From: Chara braunii
Lineage: Eukaryota; Streptophyta; Charophyceae; Charales; Characeae
Assembly (NCBI GenBank): GCA_003427395.1
Contig: BFEA01000063.1
Coordinates: 1,036,107 to 1,096,449 of the forward strand
Reading direction: 5' to 3'
DNA: 60,343 nt
Within the stretch, counting starts at the first letter, position 1. Every line of letters starts with the position of its first letter. Positions 52,041 through 60,343 of this stretch are shown here, one piece after another. The translations under genes and the position numbers were made by a program. The notes beneath the pieces were generated by a model. It made no database searches and was not told the origin of the DNA. It saw nothing but the letters and a program-made list of their open reading frames with translations.

Positions 52041-52441
52041 ACAATTGTATGTGATTTTTGTACAAGAATTAAGTGTTAAGTTGTCCTCACAATACGCTCG
52101 TTCTTCCTTTATATTTGCTAGCCTATCAGCTTAGCCACAACAATATCTACCACCTTCGTAGTGTGTATGATATATTTTCGAACGTACTGGTTTATTCATG
52201 TATTTTGTCATATTTGTTAAGTTTATTCCAGTTATGGTTGGACAATTGTCTATATTTTTGTACAAGAATTGAGTGTCAAGTTGTCCTTGCAATACGGTTT
52301 TTTTCCCACTATATTTGCTAGCTTGTAAGCTCAGCCATACATAATATCTACCACCTTCGTAGGGTGTCTAATACCTTTTTGAACGTAGTTTATTTATTCA
52401 TTTTATCATATTTGTTAAGTTTATTTCAGTTATGGTTGTTT
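52041..52441 (+). repeat. 201-bp tandem duplication
   Basis: ACAATTGT starts at 52041 and 52242. Both copies contain TTTTTGTACAAGAATT, ATATCTACCACCTTCGTAG and CATATTTGTTAAGTTTATTC. They have diverged noticeably, so the duplication is old. Confidence 0.8.
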
Positions 52442-53160
52442 TTTAGGGATATTTTCAACAGCAAGGTTATTCCTTGTTTTTTTTACTATTCATAACACAT
52501 GCACGAAACTATGGTGTCATGATAGCTATATTGTAAGAAAAAGTTGAATCACAATGACTTGCAGACTCATCTGTTGTATTGTTGATGGAACCCACGGTTT
52601 TTTGCTCTTCCTGTTGGCTCACAAGGTAGGGTGGCGATTGTTTTTATGGTTATTTTCCCTAATACTATGTTTGATTCCTTTTAAGAATCTTATGAGATTT
52701 GAATTTGGTTAACTTTTGTTCTGAATGTTCAAACATTAGCAATATATAATACGACTTTGCTACCTCCTATCAAAGGCATTGGGTCGCACCCTTTACAGTG
52801 CCACTTGTGATAACCTTTATTATTGGAGGGATCATGTAAAGTACCCACCGTTTTTTTACCTGGGCTAAAAATTTATGTAGATGTTGGAAGTTATAGGCAT
52901 CATGTATGGCTTCGTATGATTATGCAGTATTTTTGTACGCAAGATATTTGTAGAGGTGTTTATTCGATTGACCTAGATTTTACATGGATACTACAAATAT
53001 TGACTGAGGATTATAAAATCTTAAAGTGCAGAGTGTTCTTGAATTACACGTTGTTGTTGTTTTTTAATCTGATACAATTTATTCATATTTTTAAATTTCG
53101 TTGTTCTTACAATTTTCTATATACGAGGCATTCGAGCAGGGGCTGCAAACAAAAGTTAGA

Positions 53161-53508
53161 TACATGTATTTGCAATGAATGTCATAATGGGTAGCTAATT
53201 ATTGACATCATAATGCTGTTTTTTCTTTTTAATCATAAAATAATGAAATTTTATCCCTCAAAGCCAATCCATAAGCTTTTAACATCTTTGATAAAGTTCT
53301 TATCATAATAAACTCTTGCGGTGGTACATGTATTTGCAACGAGTTTCATAATGGGTAGCTAATTATTGACATCATACTGATATTTTTTCTTTTTAATCAT
53401 AAAATAATGAAATTCTATCCCTCAAAGCCAATCCATAAGCTTTTAACATCTTTGATAAAGTTCTTATCATAATAAACTCTTGAGGTGGTACATGGTGCTC
53501 GCAAAGTC
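53161..53508 (+). repeat. 174-bp tandem duplication
   Basis: TACATGTATTTGCAA starts at 53161 and 53335. The copies are nearly identical through AAAGCCAATCCATAAGCTTT and AATAAACTCTTG. TACATG begins a third, cut-off copy at 53509. Confidence 0.9.
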
Positions 53509-54056
53509 TATGATTGTTGGTTTCAAAATTTACAACAATTGTATCAGCATGTTATTGAAAATGCATGGTCTTGATTTGTAACTATTTCTTATTTGCTCGA
53601 GTTCTTATATCAAAGTGTCAAACAAATTGCTTCTAAATTGCAAATAAATTCCAGGGCATTTGCAAAAGAGCGTGTATGAAGGATGACGATTGAATGACAA
53701 CCCTTATTTTTTCCGCAGTTAGATGAAATATTTATGTCTTGGACATAACCATGAATCACCTCCTGGATTCTCAGGTTGTTCCTACCTTAACCATTTAATT
53801 TACCATTTAGCATGTCTGTTTTATAAGGATTTTTTTACACGAGGTTGTGACAATTATGTTTATCAATTGCCCAATTTGTTTACACTTATAAAATTAAAAT
53901 ATAATCTCACCTTTATATTTATCTGACAGAGCATCAGTCCCAAATTTGAATAAGACAATTATCACTGTGTAAGACCCCGAGTATAAATCGTTTATCGCCA
54001 CACGTTTTCGAAGTGGTCACTTATATATCTAACACCGTAAATTTTAAAAATTTTCA

Positions 54057-54378
54057 ATGATATTTAAGAAAAAAAACTTAGTTTCAAACACAATTACCGA
54101 TATTCACAAAAAAGACTTGAAGGATCAAGTAAGGAGTTGCATACCAATTACACTAACAATAACTCTTTACAAGATAGTGTCTAAAGTCTTGGCAAATAAA
54201 CACAAAAACATTATCTCATTTTTTTTTACATGTACCGAACAAGTTTTATATGAGGTTGTTTGATTTTGGACATCGTTACATCGGTGGTCCAAGATATAAA
54301 GATCATAAATCGGTACATTTATGTGTGGTCGTTCTATTACTTAATTTTGATCAAACGTATGCTCATGTGAATTAGTTT
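54057..54378 (+). pseudogene. Relic of a LINE reverse transcriptase
   Basis: The plus strand encodes KDLKDQVRSCIPITL, then YKIVSKVLANKHKN and EQVLYEVV, similar to the RT segment LKD...YRPI...YKI.SKVLA.R...EQ of plant LINEs. About 100 bases on, in another register, LLNFDQTYAHVN followed by TAG matches the next RT motif (LDF.KAYD.VNW), where Trp would be expected at the stop. It is heavily decayed and AT-rich. No other LINE domain is recognisable nearby. Confidence 0.5.
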
Positions 54379-54900
54379 TTTTTACATAAAATATAACAAT
54401 GACTAAATTTTGGACCAACATATAGGAATGTAGACCAAGCATTGTATACATCACTGCCTATGAAATCTTGATTAATGAAGTTTATTTCACACCACTACCT
54501 CTAGAATCTTCATCAATTAAGTTGTTAAAATAAATCACACTTTGTAAATGAATCTGTCAGTAATACCCTAATAGGCTCTCATTTATATTTCTCGTATGAA
54601 AAAAAAGTTTGACACTTAATAACAATCGATGACGAAAGGGTAGTCTGATGTTGTGTGATAATTTTCTGGCTACATCCACGCCATGGGGAAAAAAAAATAA
54701 AAATAAAAAATGGCTGGCAATTGATACCTTGGTTGTCCGCTACCGGCTAGTACCCGCGCATCTACCAGTGATAGCAAAAAAAGTTCAAAGAGTAATTGGC
54801 GCGCAATGATAGCAAAAAACGTTTGTTACGAGTCGGAATGCGAAATTTAAAAAATTCAAAAATTCGAAATTTCTTGGAACACACTGCCGACACACGTACC
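54379..54900. other. No gene seen; AT-rich
   Basis: Only short frames are present. An A-rich run at about 54690-54710 and repeated GATAGCAAAAAA(A/C)GTT words at 54771-54821 are the only visible structure. Confidence 0.5.
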
Positions 54901-54922
54901 TGACTTACGCAGCAAGCGGAGG

Positions 54923-55064
54923 CAGTGTGTGTGTGTGTGTATGTCTCTGTGTGTGTTTTGATGTGTGTGTGTGTGTCTGTGCGTGTATGTGTGTGTGTGT
55001 GTGTGTGTGTATGTGTGTGTGTGTGTGTGCGTCTGTGTGTGTGTGTGTGTGTGTGTGCGGCTAC
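54923..55064. repeat. (GT)n microsatellite, interrupted
   Basis: Alternating GT with occasional A, C and CT interruptions. His/Thr-rich minus frames across it are artefacts. Confidence 0.95.
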
Positions 55065-55387
55065 GCCTGTAGGTAGGTGACTAACACTGACTGTATATGA
55101 AGAAGAGGGCAAGGGCAACGCCCCCCCTCCCTCTTGTCCCTCTTGTCTAAGCTGGTCGGAAGGGGGTGGTGGTCCCACAAGGCGTAGCAGTCTGGGGAGA
55201 AGGGCCCCCTTAATGAGGAGTGCAAGGAGCGTAGCAGCAGCCTGATTAGCAGAAACGCGTCGGGGAAATTACGATGAAGTTTCAGAGTTCTAGCTGAGAA
55301 CTATACATGATGCGGAGAGAAGTACTACGGTAGTAATATGCATATCTGTCTATCGATGCTTGTAGGAGAAGCAGTCTATGGCCACTG

Positions 55388-55585
55388 TTTTTTTTTTTTT
55401 TTTCACTATTGTTCTGTCTTCCTGTCTCAACAAGGCCAGCAGCTTTGAGATATCATCGTCGAGCTGACTGGCGTCGGGTAATTCAGAATTAGTATTTCAT
55501 TCCTATCATCGACTTCCATCTGGATTCGAACTCAGGTCTGTGTACTTCAACAGTTCATCGGTGTCCCAACTGAGCTAGGCCCGCT
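55388..55585 (-). repeat. tRNA-derived SINE, minus strand, near full length
   Basis: The minus strand reads GGGCCTAGCTCAGTTGGGAC, a GAACTGTTGAAGTACACAG region, CTGAGTTCGAATCCAG (B-box-like), a body with TAATTCTGAATTAC, ACGATGATATCTCAAAG and a terminal A run. It defines the family together with 56513-56680. Confidence 0.75.
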
Positions 55586-55962
55586 GGTGCACGTACGTTT
55601 ACAATTTCTGAAAAAACGAAAAAAAGTAAAACGACAGAGAGAGGGAGAGAGAGGGAGAGAGAGGGAGAGAGGGAGAGAGAGAGAGAGAGGAAGAGAGGGA
55701 GAGAGGGAGAGGGAGATCTTGCGTCCATCATCAACTTCCATCTGGATTCGGACTCAGGTCTGTGTACTTCAACAGTTCATCGGTGTCCCAACTGAACAGT
55801 TCATCGGTGTCCCAACTGAGCTAGGCCCGCTGGTGCACGCACGTTTACAATTTCTGAAAAAGCGAAAAAAAAGTAAAACGACAGAGAGAGGGAGAGAGGG
55901 AGAGAGGGAGAGAGAGAGAGAGAGAGGGAGAGAGAGAGAGAGAGGGAGGGAGAGCGAGATCT
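55507..55962. repeat. ~223-bp tandem duplication of SINE head plus (GA)n
   Basis: CTTCCATCTGGATTCG...CTAGGCCCGCTGGTGCACG, ACAATTTCTGAAAAA and (GAGAGG)n occur at 55513 and again at 55735. The second copy has an internal duplication of AACAGTTCATCGGTGTCCCA at 55770-55818. Arg/Glu-rich frames are artefacts. Confidence 0.85.
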
Positions 55963-56370
55963 TGATTTGCAATCGTCGTCCACCTCCATTACTCCCTCCT
56001 CGACGTCAGCCTCCACCTCCTCCTCGCTCACTCTCTCCCCCGAGTTAGAGAGGATAATTTTCATATACTCATATACTTTTTTTTTTTTGGGGGGGGGAGG
56101 GGGGGGGAGGATGGGGTAAACACGCGGCACCAGTGCTCTGACGACGTGTGCATCCAAATCAGCACACAGTACAGAAGTAGATACTACTACCCGTCTTCCC
56201 CCGAATACAGCGAACGGTTACAATTGCTGTATCTAGACGGAAATTTGCCGCGAATACAGATAACATCATGACCGTACGTTCTATTTGGGGGAAGAGGGGT
56301 GAGTATCAATTTATGCCCCCAAAACCAGAACGTCTGGATGTGCACCCGCCTGAGTGCTTACCTTTTGTTT

Positions 56371-56510
56371 TTGGATTTTTTAAATCACAGAATTCAAGGG
56401 ATTACCAACGGGCAAAAAAAAAAATTAAAAAAAAATCTTTTCGTTTTTTTTCAAATCACAGAATTCAAGGGATTGCCAACGCGCGCAAAAAAAAAAACAA
56501 AAAAAAACAG
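56371..56510 (+). repeat. ~70-bp tandem duplication
   Basis: AAATCACAGAATTCAAGGGA, TT(A/G)CCAACG and an A-rich run occur at 56385 and 56453, just upstream of the plus-strand SINE. Confidence 0.8.
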
Positions 56511-56512
56511 CT

Positions 56513-56760
56513 GGCCTAGCTCAGTTGGTACATCCCTGAACGGTCGAAATACAGACCCAAGTTCGAATCCTGATAGATTCAGATGAAAACAAGAAGATCA
56601 TTCTGAATCGCCTGGGTCCAATCAATTCAATGATGATATCTAAAGGATCCGTCGCCCTTTCACCAAATAAAATACAATAAAATAAAATAAAGGAATTAAA
56701 ATTCAACGATGATATCTGAAGGCCGTCACTTTTTCACAAAAAAAAAAAAAATAATAATAA
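56513..56760 (+). repeat. tRNA-derived SINE, plus strand, with extra 3' tail copy
   Basis: GGCCTAGCTCAGTTGGTACA (A box), AAGTTCGAATCCTG (B box), ATCATTCTGAATCGCCTGGG, CAATGATGATATCTAAAGG, GTCGCCCTTTCACC and an A-rich tail to about 56690. A second 3' end (CAACGATGATATCTGAAGGC) follows at 56704-56760. The head resembles a tRNA, but the acceptor arms do not pair fully, so it is a SINE and not a tRNA gene. Confidence 0.75.
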
Positions 56761-56855
56761 AAAAAATCAAGGAATGAAAGAACTCTCGCCGCACATGGTC
56801 AGAAAGTTAAGAGCAACAGATCAGAGAGAATCTGTGCCAAAATCTCCTCGACTCA

Positions 56856-56979
56856 GGGCATATACTCACACTGCGACTTTTTGTACTAAGCTCTGGACGT
56901 GATTGCGGTCAGATTCACCCGCGTCTTGCCGTCATTACGCTCAGATTCATTTTCGAAAAGTCCTAGTGTGAGTATGCCC
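56856..56979. repeat. 124-bp MITE with ~26-bp terminal inverted repeats
   Basis: GGGCATATACTCACACTGCG plus ACTTTT at the left is matched by AAAAGTCCTAGTGTGAGTAT plus GCCC at the right. TCA lies directly outside both ends (56853-56855 and 56980-56982), a possible 3-bp duplication. No coding content. Confidence 0.65.
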
Positions 56980-57220
56980 TCACACTGACCAATCAAATTG
57001 CACCCAAAAGTGAAAAAACAGCATCTAGTCAGATCTTCCATGAGCTGTAAGAAATTCAGTAACGTGGATCTCAAGAGCCAGGACGTCATAAGAAACGCTG
57101 AATGAGCAATCGAGCTTTCAAGTAGTAAGAGCGTGACAGAATGTGTAGATCCGAAGCTCAAAAACATTCCAGACGAACCACACACCTTCCTCATCCCACA
57201 GGGACAAGCACACACTCAGG

Positions 57221-57470
57221 CACAGAGAGAGAGAGAGAGAGAGAGTGGACAAGCACACACACACAAGCACACGCACGGAGAGAGAGAGGGAGAGAGAGAG
57301 GACAAGCACACACAAAAACACACGCAAGAGGGGGGAGAGAGAGAGCGGACAAGCACACACACACAAACACACGCACGGATAGACAGAGAGACACAGACAG
57401 ACAAAGAAAGAGGGGAAGGGGGGGGGTGGGGAACAAGCACACACAAACATACGCACACACGCGCAGAGAA
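57221..57470 (+). repeat. (GA)n/(CA)n minisatellite, ~55-bp unit
   Basis: Four units of roughly GAGAGAGAG, GGACAAGCACACACA, CACACGCACGG. Ser/Leu/Val/Cys-rich minus frames and Thr/His/Glu-rich plus frames arise from it. A G run at 57493-57512 lies outside the array. Confidence 0.85.
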
Positions 57471-57639
57471 AACGTAACAGACACCAAACCATGGGGGGGG
57501 GGGGGGGGGGGGAAGGGGGAAGGGAAGGAGAAAGCAAACAGAAGAGTCACCAGAGAGGGAGAAGCAGGTGGAGTAGGCGGAGCGCGACAGGGACCTGGAA
57601 CAAAAGCAACACTGGAAAGAAATAAAAGACCCTGGATAA

Positions 57640-57750
57640 ATGCGACAAGTGCGGGTCGAGATGCGACAAGGGGGGGGTCGAGATGCGACAAGGGGGGGTC
57701 GAGATGCGACAAGGGAGGTCGAGATGAGACAAGGGGGGGTCGAGATGATG
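57640..57750 (+). repeat. ~21-24-bp minisatellite, ~5 copies
   Basis: The unit GGTCGAGATGCGACAAGGGG is repeated from 57653, with G-run length changes; a degenerate unit (GTGCGGGTCGAGATGCGACA) starts it. Confidence 0.85.
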
Positions 57751-58582
57751 GGGAAATTAGGTCATGAAGAGAACGTGAAAAAGGAGAGAGAGAGGGTAGC
57801 ACAAGCAGGCTCTTTAGGAAGAGGGGGAATGAAAAGGGAGGCAGAAAGGAGGACGGATGGGGAAGGGGATCATATCCCTATTACCAATGGGACCTCAGAA
57901 TGTCATCAATTCTCTCTTTCTGTTTTAAGGATCTTTTTTTTGGTGAAGAGAAGGTCAGAAAGGAGAGAAAGGTAGCTTTCTACTCCTCTCCACCTCCCCC
58001 CTCCCCCCCCCGATTTGGTCTCTCTTTTTTCCGCTGTTCGGTGTCTATTACTCTTTCTCTGTGCGTGATATAGGCCGCTTAGGAAGAGAGAACGAAGAGG
58101 AGGCTTCGTAAGAGAGAACGGATGGAGAAGTAGGCCATAGCCCTAGATCGAAGGAGCCTTAACATGGGTTCTCTTTTCTTCTCCGGGGTTAACGATGAAG
58201 AGATGGTGGGAAAGGATAACAAGGGTATCACAAGGAGGGAGGCTTCGGAAGAGAGAATGAAGAGGAGGCAGAGGAGGCAAAGGAGGAGGGCACAAGTGCA
58301 TACCACAAGGCAAGGAGGATTAGGAAGAGAGAATGAGGCAAAGGAGGCAAAGGAGAGAGGACGAGTGAGGATATGGCGGCCGTCGCCAGAAGCGGAGAGG
58401 CGTTTCGCTGACTGACATCAATTCCAAAATGTTGATTCTTATTTTCTTTAATATGTATATATGTTTCTCAAAACAATAAGGGTTTTTCCTACAGGTAACC
58501 AGTCAGGGGGGTGGTAAAAAAAAAGAGGCTTAGAGAATGATACTGTATTTGGCAAAGAGTCGATCAGCAGCCGTTCATGCGA
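57751..58582. other. No gene seen; purine-rich, downstream of HYPK
   Basis: GAGAGGGAGGC and GAAGAGGAGGC words are frequent (58085-58370), which generates Arg/Glu frames such as 58164-58415. 58430-58582 lies directly 3' of HYPK on the minus strand; no canonical AATAAA was seen on that strand. Confidence 0.5.
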
Positions 58583-58924
58583 TCATAAGAACGATCGAAG
58601 GGCTGCCACTACATCTCCTTTATGCTCCCTCAGCATGCTTTCAGCCACCTTCTTCTCCAATTCCAGCTCGGAAACGATGATGTCCACATCGGCGCCATTG
58701 ATTCTGACAGCTGCAAGCTCACGTTCTCTTGCCAGCTGTGCTCGACGATCCGCTTCGCTTGCAGCGGTGATGGAGGCCATCGCCTGTTGCACCCTGGCAG
58801 AGTCCAGCTGGCGCTCCTCCACGTGATCTGTTATGGAATCCAACGCTCTGCTCTGTTGCTGCTGATCCCTGGATGCGGCAGCAGCATCCCCCGTCGGCCG
58901 CGCCTCACTCGTTCCGTCCGCCAT
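58583..58924 (-). CDS. HYPK: HYPK-like protein (huntingtin-interacting protein K), NatA cofactor
   Basis: An intact 113-residue minus-strand frame. After an Ala/Gly/Ser N terminus come QQQQSRALDSITDHVEERQL and DSARVQQAMASITAASEADR, the conserved helical region. Then ERELAAVRINGADVDIIVSE and LELEKKVAESMLREHKGDVV form the UBA-like domain that closes the protein (about residues 70-113). From family knowledge, HYPK binds the NatA N-terminal acetyltransferase on ribosomes and modulates co-translational N-acetylation; plant HYPK stabilises NatA. Length and ends match plant homologues as I recall them. The ATG at 58924 gives the expected N terminus and the stop follows the last helix. The frame is intronless here. 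It is the only host gene recognised in the window. Upstream (58955-59400) lie two minisatellites instead of an obvious promoter. Confidence 0.9.
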   Translation of the reverse strand: MADGTSEARPTGDAAAASRDQQQQSRALDSITDHVEERQLDSARVQQAMASITAASEADRRAQLARERELAAVRINGADVDIIVSELELEKKVAESMLREHKGDVVAALRSFL

Positions 58925-58954
58925 AGCTGAAACCTTCCTGTCGCGTCACAATGT

Positions 58955-59114
58955 CGGTCGGTCGGTCGCCGACCCTGAGTCTGTGAGCCTCTCGCCTGTC
59001 GGTCGCCGCCTGAGTCTCTGAGAGCCTCTCGCCTGTCGGTCGGTCGCCGCCTGATTCTCTGAGCCTCTCGCCTGTCGGTCGCCGCCTGAGTCTCTGAGCC
59101 TCTCGCCTGTCGGG
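58955..59114. repeat. ~41-45-bp GC-rich minisatellite just upstream of HYPK
   Basis: Four units of CCTGAGTCTCTGAGCCTCTC and GCCTGTCGGTCGCCG lie 30-190 bases upstream of the HYPK start codon (minus strand), in the likely 5' UTR or core promoter. Confidence 0.85.
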
Positions 59115-59116
59115 GG

Positions 59117-59400
59117 ATCGAATCCCTCTGCCGCCACTTGCAGCACGCTCAAGAGAGCGGCGGCACGAGGGCACGTGTATATTACGGTAGGGTAGGGGAA
59201 GGAGAGAGAGGGAGGGAGGGTTTCAAATCCCTCTCCCGCCAGGCGCAGCACGCTCAGGAGAGCGGTACGAAGGCACGTGTGTACCACGGTAAGGTAGGGG
59301 AAGGAGAGAGAGGGAGGGGTTCCAATCCCTCTGGCGCCAGTAGCAGCATGCTCAAGAGAGCGGCACGAGGGCACCTACGGTAGAGGGGAAGGCGAGAGAG
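59117..59400. repeat. ~100-bp tandem repeat, three copies, upstream of HYPK
   Basis: Units start near 59117, 59223 and 59321 with AATCCCTCT. Each contains GCAGCA(C/T)GCTCA(A/G)GAGAGCGG, ACGA(A/G)GGCAC and GGTAGGGGAAGGAGAGAGAG or a close variant. No TATA box is obvious. Confidence 0.85.
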
Positions 59401-59490
59401 GAGAAAGGGGAGGGCGGACTGTGGTGAAAGGAGTAAAGGGGCCTCGCTCCATTACTCTCCACATGCACAAAAGAGAAAAAAAAAGGTACT

Positions 59491-59580
59491 GTTGCAAGGG
59501 TCCCCTGTATATGGTTAGGAGCAGTGGTAGGTAGATGGTGGAAGGTGAAATTGAGAGACGAATATAGCTTAGTTATAAAA
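59491..59580. repeat. Dispersed repeat R2 (copy 4, inverse)
   Basis: GCAAGGGTCCCCTGTATATG, then TTAGGAGCAGTGGTAGGTAG and TGGAAGGTGAAATTGAGAGA; the reverse complement of copies 1-3. Confidence 0.6.
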
Positions 59581-59595
59581 AGAAAAGACAATATC

Positions 59596-59662
59596 GGCCT
59601 AACTCAGTTGGTGAGGCTCACAAGTAGCATTCAGGAGGTTGTGGGTTCAATCCCCATTGGCC
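59596..59662 (+). repeat. tRNA-like sequence (SINE head or tRNA pseudogene)
   Basis: GGCCTAACTCAGTTGGTGAG gives an A box and a D-arm-like stem. GTGGGTTCAATCCCCAT gives a good T arm and B box. The acceptor ends GGCC...GGCC pair for only four bases and the anticodon arm is not convincing. The start matches the SINE heads in this window. Confidence 0.5.
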
Positions 59663-59884
59663 TCATGTACCTTCCTTGGAGCCCGCCACCTAGAGATAGA
59701 CCACTAGATCCCCTGATCGCCATTGAGCAGAGTTTGCTGATGTTCGTAGGGGAGGGAACCTGAGGGGAGGCACAGGGATTGGTCACGTTGGCATGGTCCC
59801 TGATGCTACCGGCTGTCCCCGGGTATTGCCCACCTGCAGGTCAGGAGCAGTCCCCACATGTGCTCTCGTGAACACGGTTTTGGC
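59663..59884. other. No gene seen
   Basis: It contains GGAACCTGAGGGGAGGCACA and CTGCAGGTCAGGAGCAGTCC; no domain or repeat family is assigned apart from similarity of GGAGCAGT to R2. Confidence 0.4.
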
Positions 59885-59980
59885 TGCTACGGGGTTTCCC
59901 GCATGCCTACAATTAGGAGCAGCGGTAGGTAGGTAGTGTGCGGTGAAATCTAGAGAAGAATATAACTTTTATATATATAC
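59885..59980. repeat. Dispersed repeat R2 (copy 5, inverse)
   Basis: TTAGGAGCAGCGGTAGGTAG, GTAGTG, GGTGAAATCTAGAGAAGAAT; same order as copy 4. The AGGGGACCCCT part has diverged to ACGGGGTTTCCCG. Confidence 0.5.
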
Positions 59981-60180
59981 TAGGTTACCAGAGTGGCAGG
60001 GGTCCACTTGCCCGGCCAGGCCAAAAAAAAATTAAAAATTAAAAATTATTTTTTATTTAAATTTTTATTTTGAATTTGGCAAAGAATTTTGATATGACCC
60101 TGAGTCAAAAGTCGTTCAGTTTACTTTTTGCATAACCTAGTGTTTTTCCAAAGTTTTTGGATTTTTTTTTTTTTTTTGCG
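59981..60180 (-). repeat. Inverse copy of the left-edge repeat (797-1000)
   Basis: The minus strand matches 797-1000. Shared words are TCCAAAA, GTTATGCA, AACTGAAC, CTTTTG, GGCC(C/T)GGCCGGGCAAGTG and GGTA(A/G)CCTAG. The window is therefore bounded by inverted copies of one family. Confidence 0.7.
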
Positions 60181-60212
60181 TACGACCTTCCCTACCTTTT
60201 TAACTAAAAAAA

Positions 60213-60321
60213 AACGTATGTACGTTCTATTCGAATTACCTTTGGAAATCGGGTTTTCATAAATCGCTTGTTTTTTCCCGAATAGAATGTACGTACGTTG
60301 TATTCAAATACAACGTACGTA
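60213..60321. repeat. Nested palindromes at the right edge
   Basis: ACGTACGTTGTATT-CA-AATACAACGTACGT (60291-60320) is a perfect 14-bp-arm palindrome. CGTATGTACGTTCTATTCG (60214-60232) pairs with CGAATAGAATGTACGTACG (60279-60297). The element may continue beyond the window. Confidence 0.75.
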
Positions 60322-60343
60322 TGTGGTATTCGAATTTTTGGAA

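Noticed and set aside
52073-53926. Several 60-120-codon frames in the AT-rich region
   Set aside because: No domains; tandem duplications explain part of them.
57141-57802. ~200-codon frames on both strands
   Set aside because: Minisatellite translations (Ser/Leu/Cys or Thr/His/Glu).
58164-58415. 83-codon plus frame next to HYPK
   Set aside because: Arg/Glu-rich product of GAGGCA-type repeats; no domain and no start context of note.
58946-59374. 142-codon minus frame upstream of HYPK
   Set aside because: Encodes repeated Arg/Gly/Glu/Ser units from the minisatellites; best read as 5' flanking DNA.

Overview
The window looks like a gene-poor, repeat-saturated piece of a plant-lineage nuclear genome. 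My best guess is a charophyte green alga of the Chara braunii type. The guess rests on the plant-like HYPK protein, PIF/Harbinger DNA transposons, LTR retrotransposons with a tRNA-Asp primer-binding site, LINEs with a reverse-transcriptase zinc-binding domain, and very abundant (GA)n, (CA)n and (GATT)n tracts. The species is inferred from recalled similarity of the retrotransposon proteins and was not tested.

Layout. 1-3260 holds foldback elements, microsatellites and unrecognised sequence. 3261-42535 is one nested structure. A minus-strand LINE (5' side near 42535, poly(A) end at 3261) is split twice. One split is a PIF/Harbinger transposon (3517-13782, 3-bp TAA duplication, 25-nt terminal inverted repeats), which is itself split inside its transposase gene by a minus-strand LTR element with no coding capacity (element A, 4170-12559). 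The other split is a plus-strand Ty3/gypsy-type element (element B, 14294-36724, 4-bp GTGG duplication). B carries gag, protease, RT-RNase H and integrase, all broken, plus an extra long open frame (ORF3) after pol. 42536-47480 holds unrecognised G-rich sequence, a SINE, a dispersed repeat and an inverted-repeat element. 47481-49125 is a short gag-only LTR element (element C, GCGT duplication) whose 258-bp LTR is itself a large palindrome. 49284-49695 is an assembly gap. 50000-54900 is AT-rich, with old tandem duplications and a relic of a LINE RT. 55000-57800 has SINEs, a MITE and minisatellites. 58583-58924 (minus) is HYPK, the only convincing host gene. The right edge repeats, inverted, a sequence found near the left edge.

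The most striking signal lies in the LTRs of element B. About ten hairpins share one nearly invariant 20-nt loop-proximal core but have different stems, each complementary to itself. The array is present in both LTRs, and at least one unit shows a compensated pair change between them. Elements A and B have mostly unlike LTRs but share a palindrome next to their start, an internal palindrome followed by GGTCGG in the same sense, and a U5 block. They appear to be an autonomous-type and a non-autonomous member of one lineage. The same U5 end recurs in element C.

No bacterial-type operons, CRISPR arrays, rRNA genes or clear functional tRNA genes were seen. All transposon genes here are pseudogenes, described with their breaks.
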